From: Thiohalocapsa sp.
Lineage (GTDB): Bacteria; Pseudomonadota; Gammaproteobacteria; Chromatiales; Chromatiaceae
Direction: 5' to 3'
Length of the DNA: 64,000 nucleotides
NCBI RefSeq assembly: GCF_022340605.1
Contig: NZ_JAJDNQ010000105.1
Location: 1-64,000, forward strand
Shown here: piece after piece, positions 63,423-64,000 of the stretch
How the letters are laid out: the number at the start of each line of letters is the position of its first letter
Numbering within the stretch: the stretch's first letter is position 1
The notes under the pieces: model-generated
What the model was told of the DNA's origin: nothing
The model's input: the letters and a program-made list of their open reading frames with translations, nothing else
Databases searched by the model: none
Position numbers and translations under genes: made by a program

Positions 63423-64000
63423 TCACGGTGCCGGCTCCGCTGGCCGCGGCAGCGCATCGGCCACCAGCCGCCCCTGCTTCAGCACCAGGGTGCGATGGCC
63501 CAGGGACTGAATCAGGTCCAGGTCGTGGGTGGCGATGAGCAGGCTGACGCCCACCTGATAGAAGCGCTCGAACAGCCGGAAGATCTCCCGCGACAGCTCC
63601 GGGTCCAGGTTGCCGGTGGGCTCGTCGGCGAGGATGACCTCGGGGCGGCCAACCACGGCGCGGGCGATGCCGACGCGCTGCTGCTCGCCGCTGGAGAGCG
63701 TCAGCGGCAGCGCGCGCTCGAACTTGAGCAGGCCCACCTGGTCCAGCGCCGCGCGCACGCGCTTGGCGATCTCGTCCCGCGGCATGCCCGCGGTCACCAG
63801 CGGCAGGGCGACGTTGTCGAAGACGCTGCGCTCCGCCAGCAGCCGGTGGTCCTGGAACACCATGCCGATGCGCCGGCGGTGCGCCGGGATGCGCCGGCGC
63901 GGCAGGCTCGCCAGGTCGTCATCGCCGACGCGGATGCTGCCGCGGGTGGGGCGCTCCAAGAGACCGATGAGCTTGAGCAGGGTGCTCTTACCGGCACCCG
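63423..64000 (-). CDS. ftsE: Cell division ATP-binding protein FtsE (5' end cut off)
   Basis: The last 192 codons of an ABC ATPase; the start lies beyond the window. Seen: Walker A end GAGKSTLLKLIGLLERP, Q-loop GMVFQDHRLL, ABC signature LSSGEQQRVGIARA, Walker B VILADEPTGNLD and the switch His in LIATHD. The RRRIGMVFQDHRLLAERSVF pattern is typical FtsE. Upstream of ftsX on the same strand. Truncation is due only to the window edge. Confidence 0.93.
   Translation of the reverse strand, partial: GAGKSTLLKLIGLLERPTRGSIRVGDDDLASLPRRRIPAHRRRIGMVFQDHRLLAERSVFDNVALPLVTAGMPRDEIAKRVRAALDQVGLLKFERALPLTLSSGEQQRVGIARAVVGRPEVILADEPTGNLDPELSREIFRLFERFYQVGVSLLIATHDLDLIQSLGHRTLVLKQGRLVADALPRPAEPAP

Noticed and set aside
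63423-64000. Truncated ftsE as a pseudogene
   Set aside because: The frame continues through the window edge with an intact Walker A; the cut is artificial.

Overview
GC-rich chromosomal DNA from a gammaproteobacterium, most like the Chromatiales/Ectothiorhodospiraceae-type sulfur or chemolithotrophic lineages. The clues are the block ubiI-ubiH-pepP-ygfB facing zapA-6S RNA-ygfA, the neighbourhood trpG-trpD-trpC-crp-OsmC-speD-coq7, an Lpp/OprI-type lipoprotein, an exosortase-associated TPR protein (PrsT) beside a PEP-CTERM protein, and a tandem-BMC shell protein of the CsoS1D (alpha-carboxysome) type. The lineage is an inference; no rRNA lies in the window.

Layout. 1-4.5 kb: prsT and a divergent PEP-CTERM gene with a candidate sigma-54 promoter. 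4.5-12.1 kb: a leftward operon of membrane and MoxR-system genes (DUF98, RDD, SpoIIM-like, DUF4129, DUF4350, MoxR ATPase, DUF58). 12.4-21 kb: RNA methyltransferase, Lpp-like lipoprotein with a nearby L,D-transpeptidase, EF-G-like GTPase, small secreted protein, glycosyltransferase, hemerythrin and SufE. 20.4-27.5 kb: DUF3299 lipoprotein, ubiquinone hydroxylases, PepP, YgfB, then ZapA, 6S RNA and 5-formyl-THF cyclo-ligase. 27.6-34.3 kb: ilvA/rpiA, a large porin, tRNA-Gln, rpsI and rplM. 34.4-45.8 kb: ferredoxin and Fe-S oxidoreductase, coq7, speD, DUF885-like, OsmC, crp, trpC/trpD/trpG and hda. 45.9-57.2 kb: wrbA, hslO, cfa, small envelope proteins, phosphoesterase, rhodanese, a nonsense-riddled alpha/beta hydrolase, the orphan BMC protein, mrp and a Cys-rich secreted protein. 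57.5-64 kb: a 1426-residue internally duplicated membrane protein, then ftsX and the cut-off ftsE.

Gaps between genes are filled with several families of dispersed palindromes: a GGTCGGGTTA...TAACCCGACC type, a GTGGGAGCGGCGTCC type, a TCGGGCTGAGGAACGAAGCCCGA type, and G/C-rich minisatellites with 7-bp units. They explain most of the non-coding space. One sits inside ftsEX and another inside the membrane/MoxR operon.

Most genes are ordinary housekeeping. The items most worth following are the duplicated 1426-residue protein and its divergent Cys-rich neighbour, the orphan CsoS1D-type shell protein, the alpha/beta hydrolase broken by exactly two in-frame stops, and the predicted sigma-54/activator arrangement in front of the PEP-CTERM gene.
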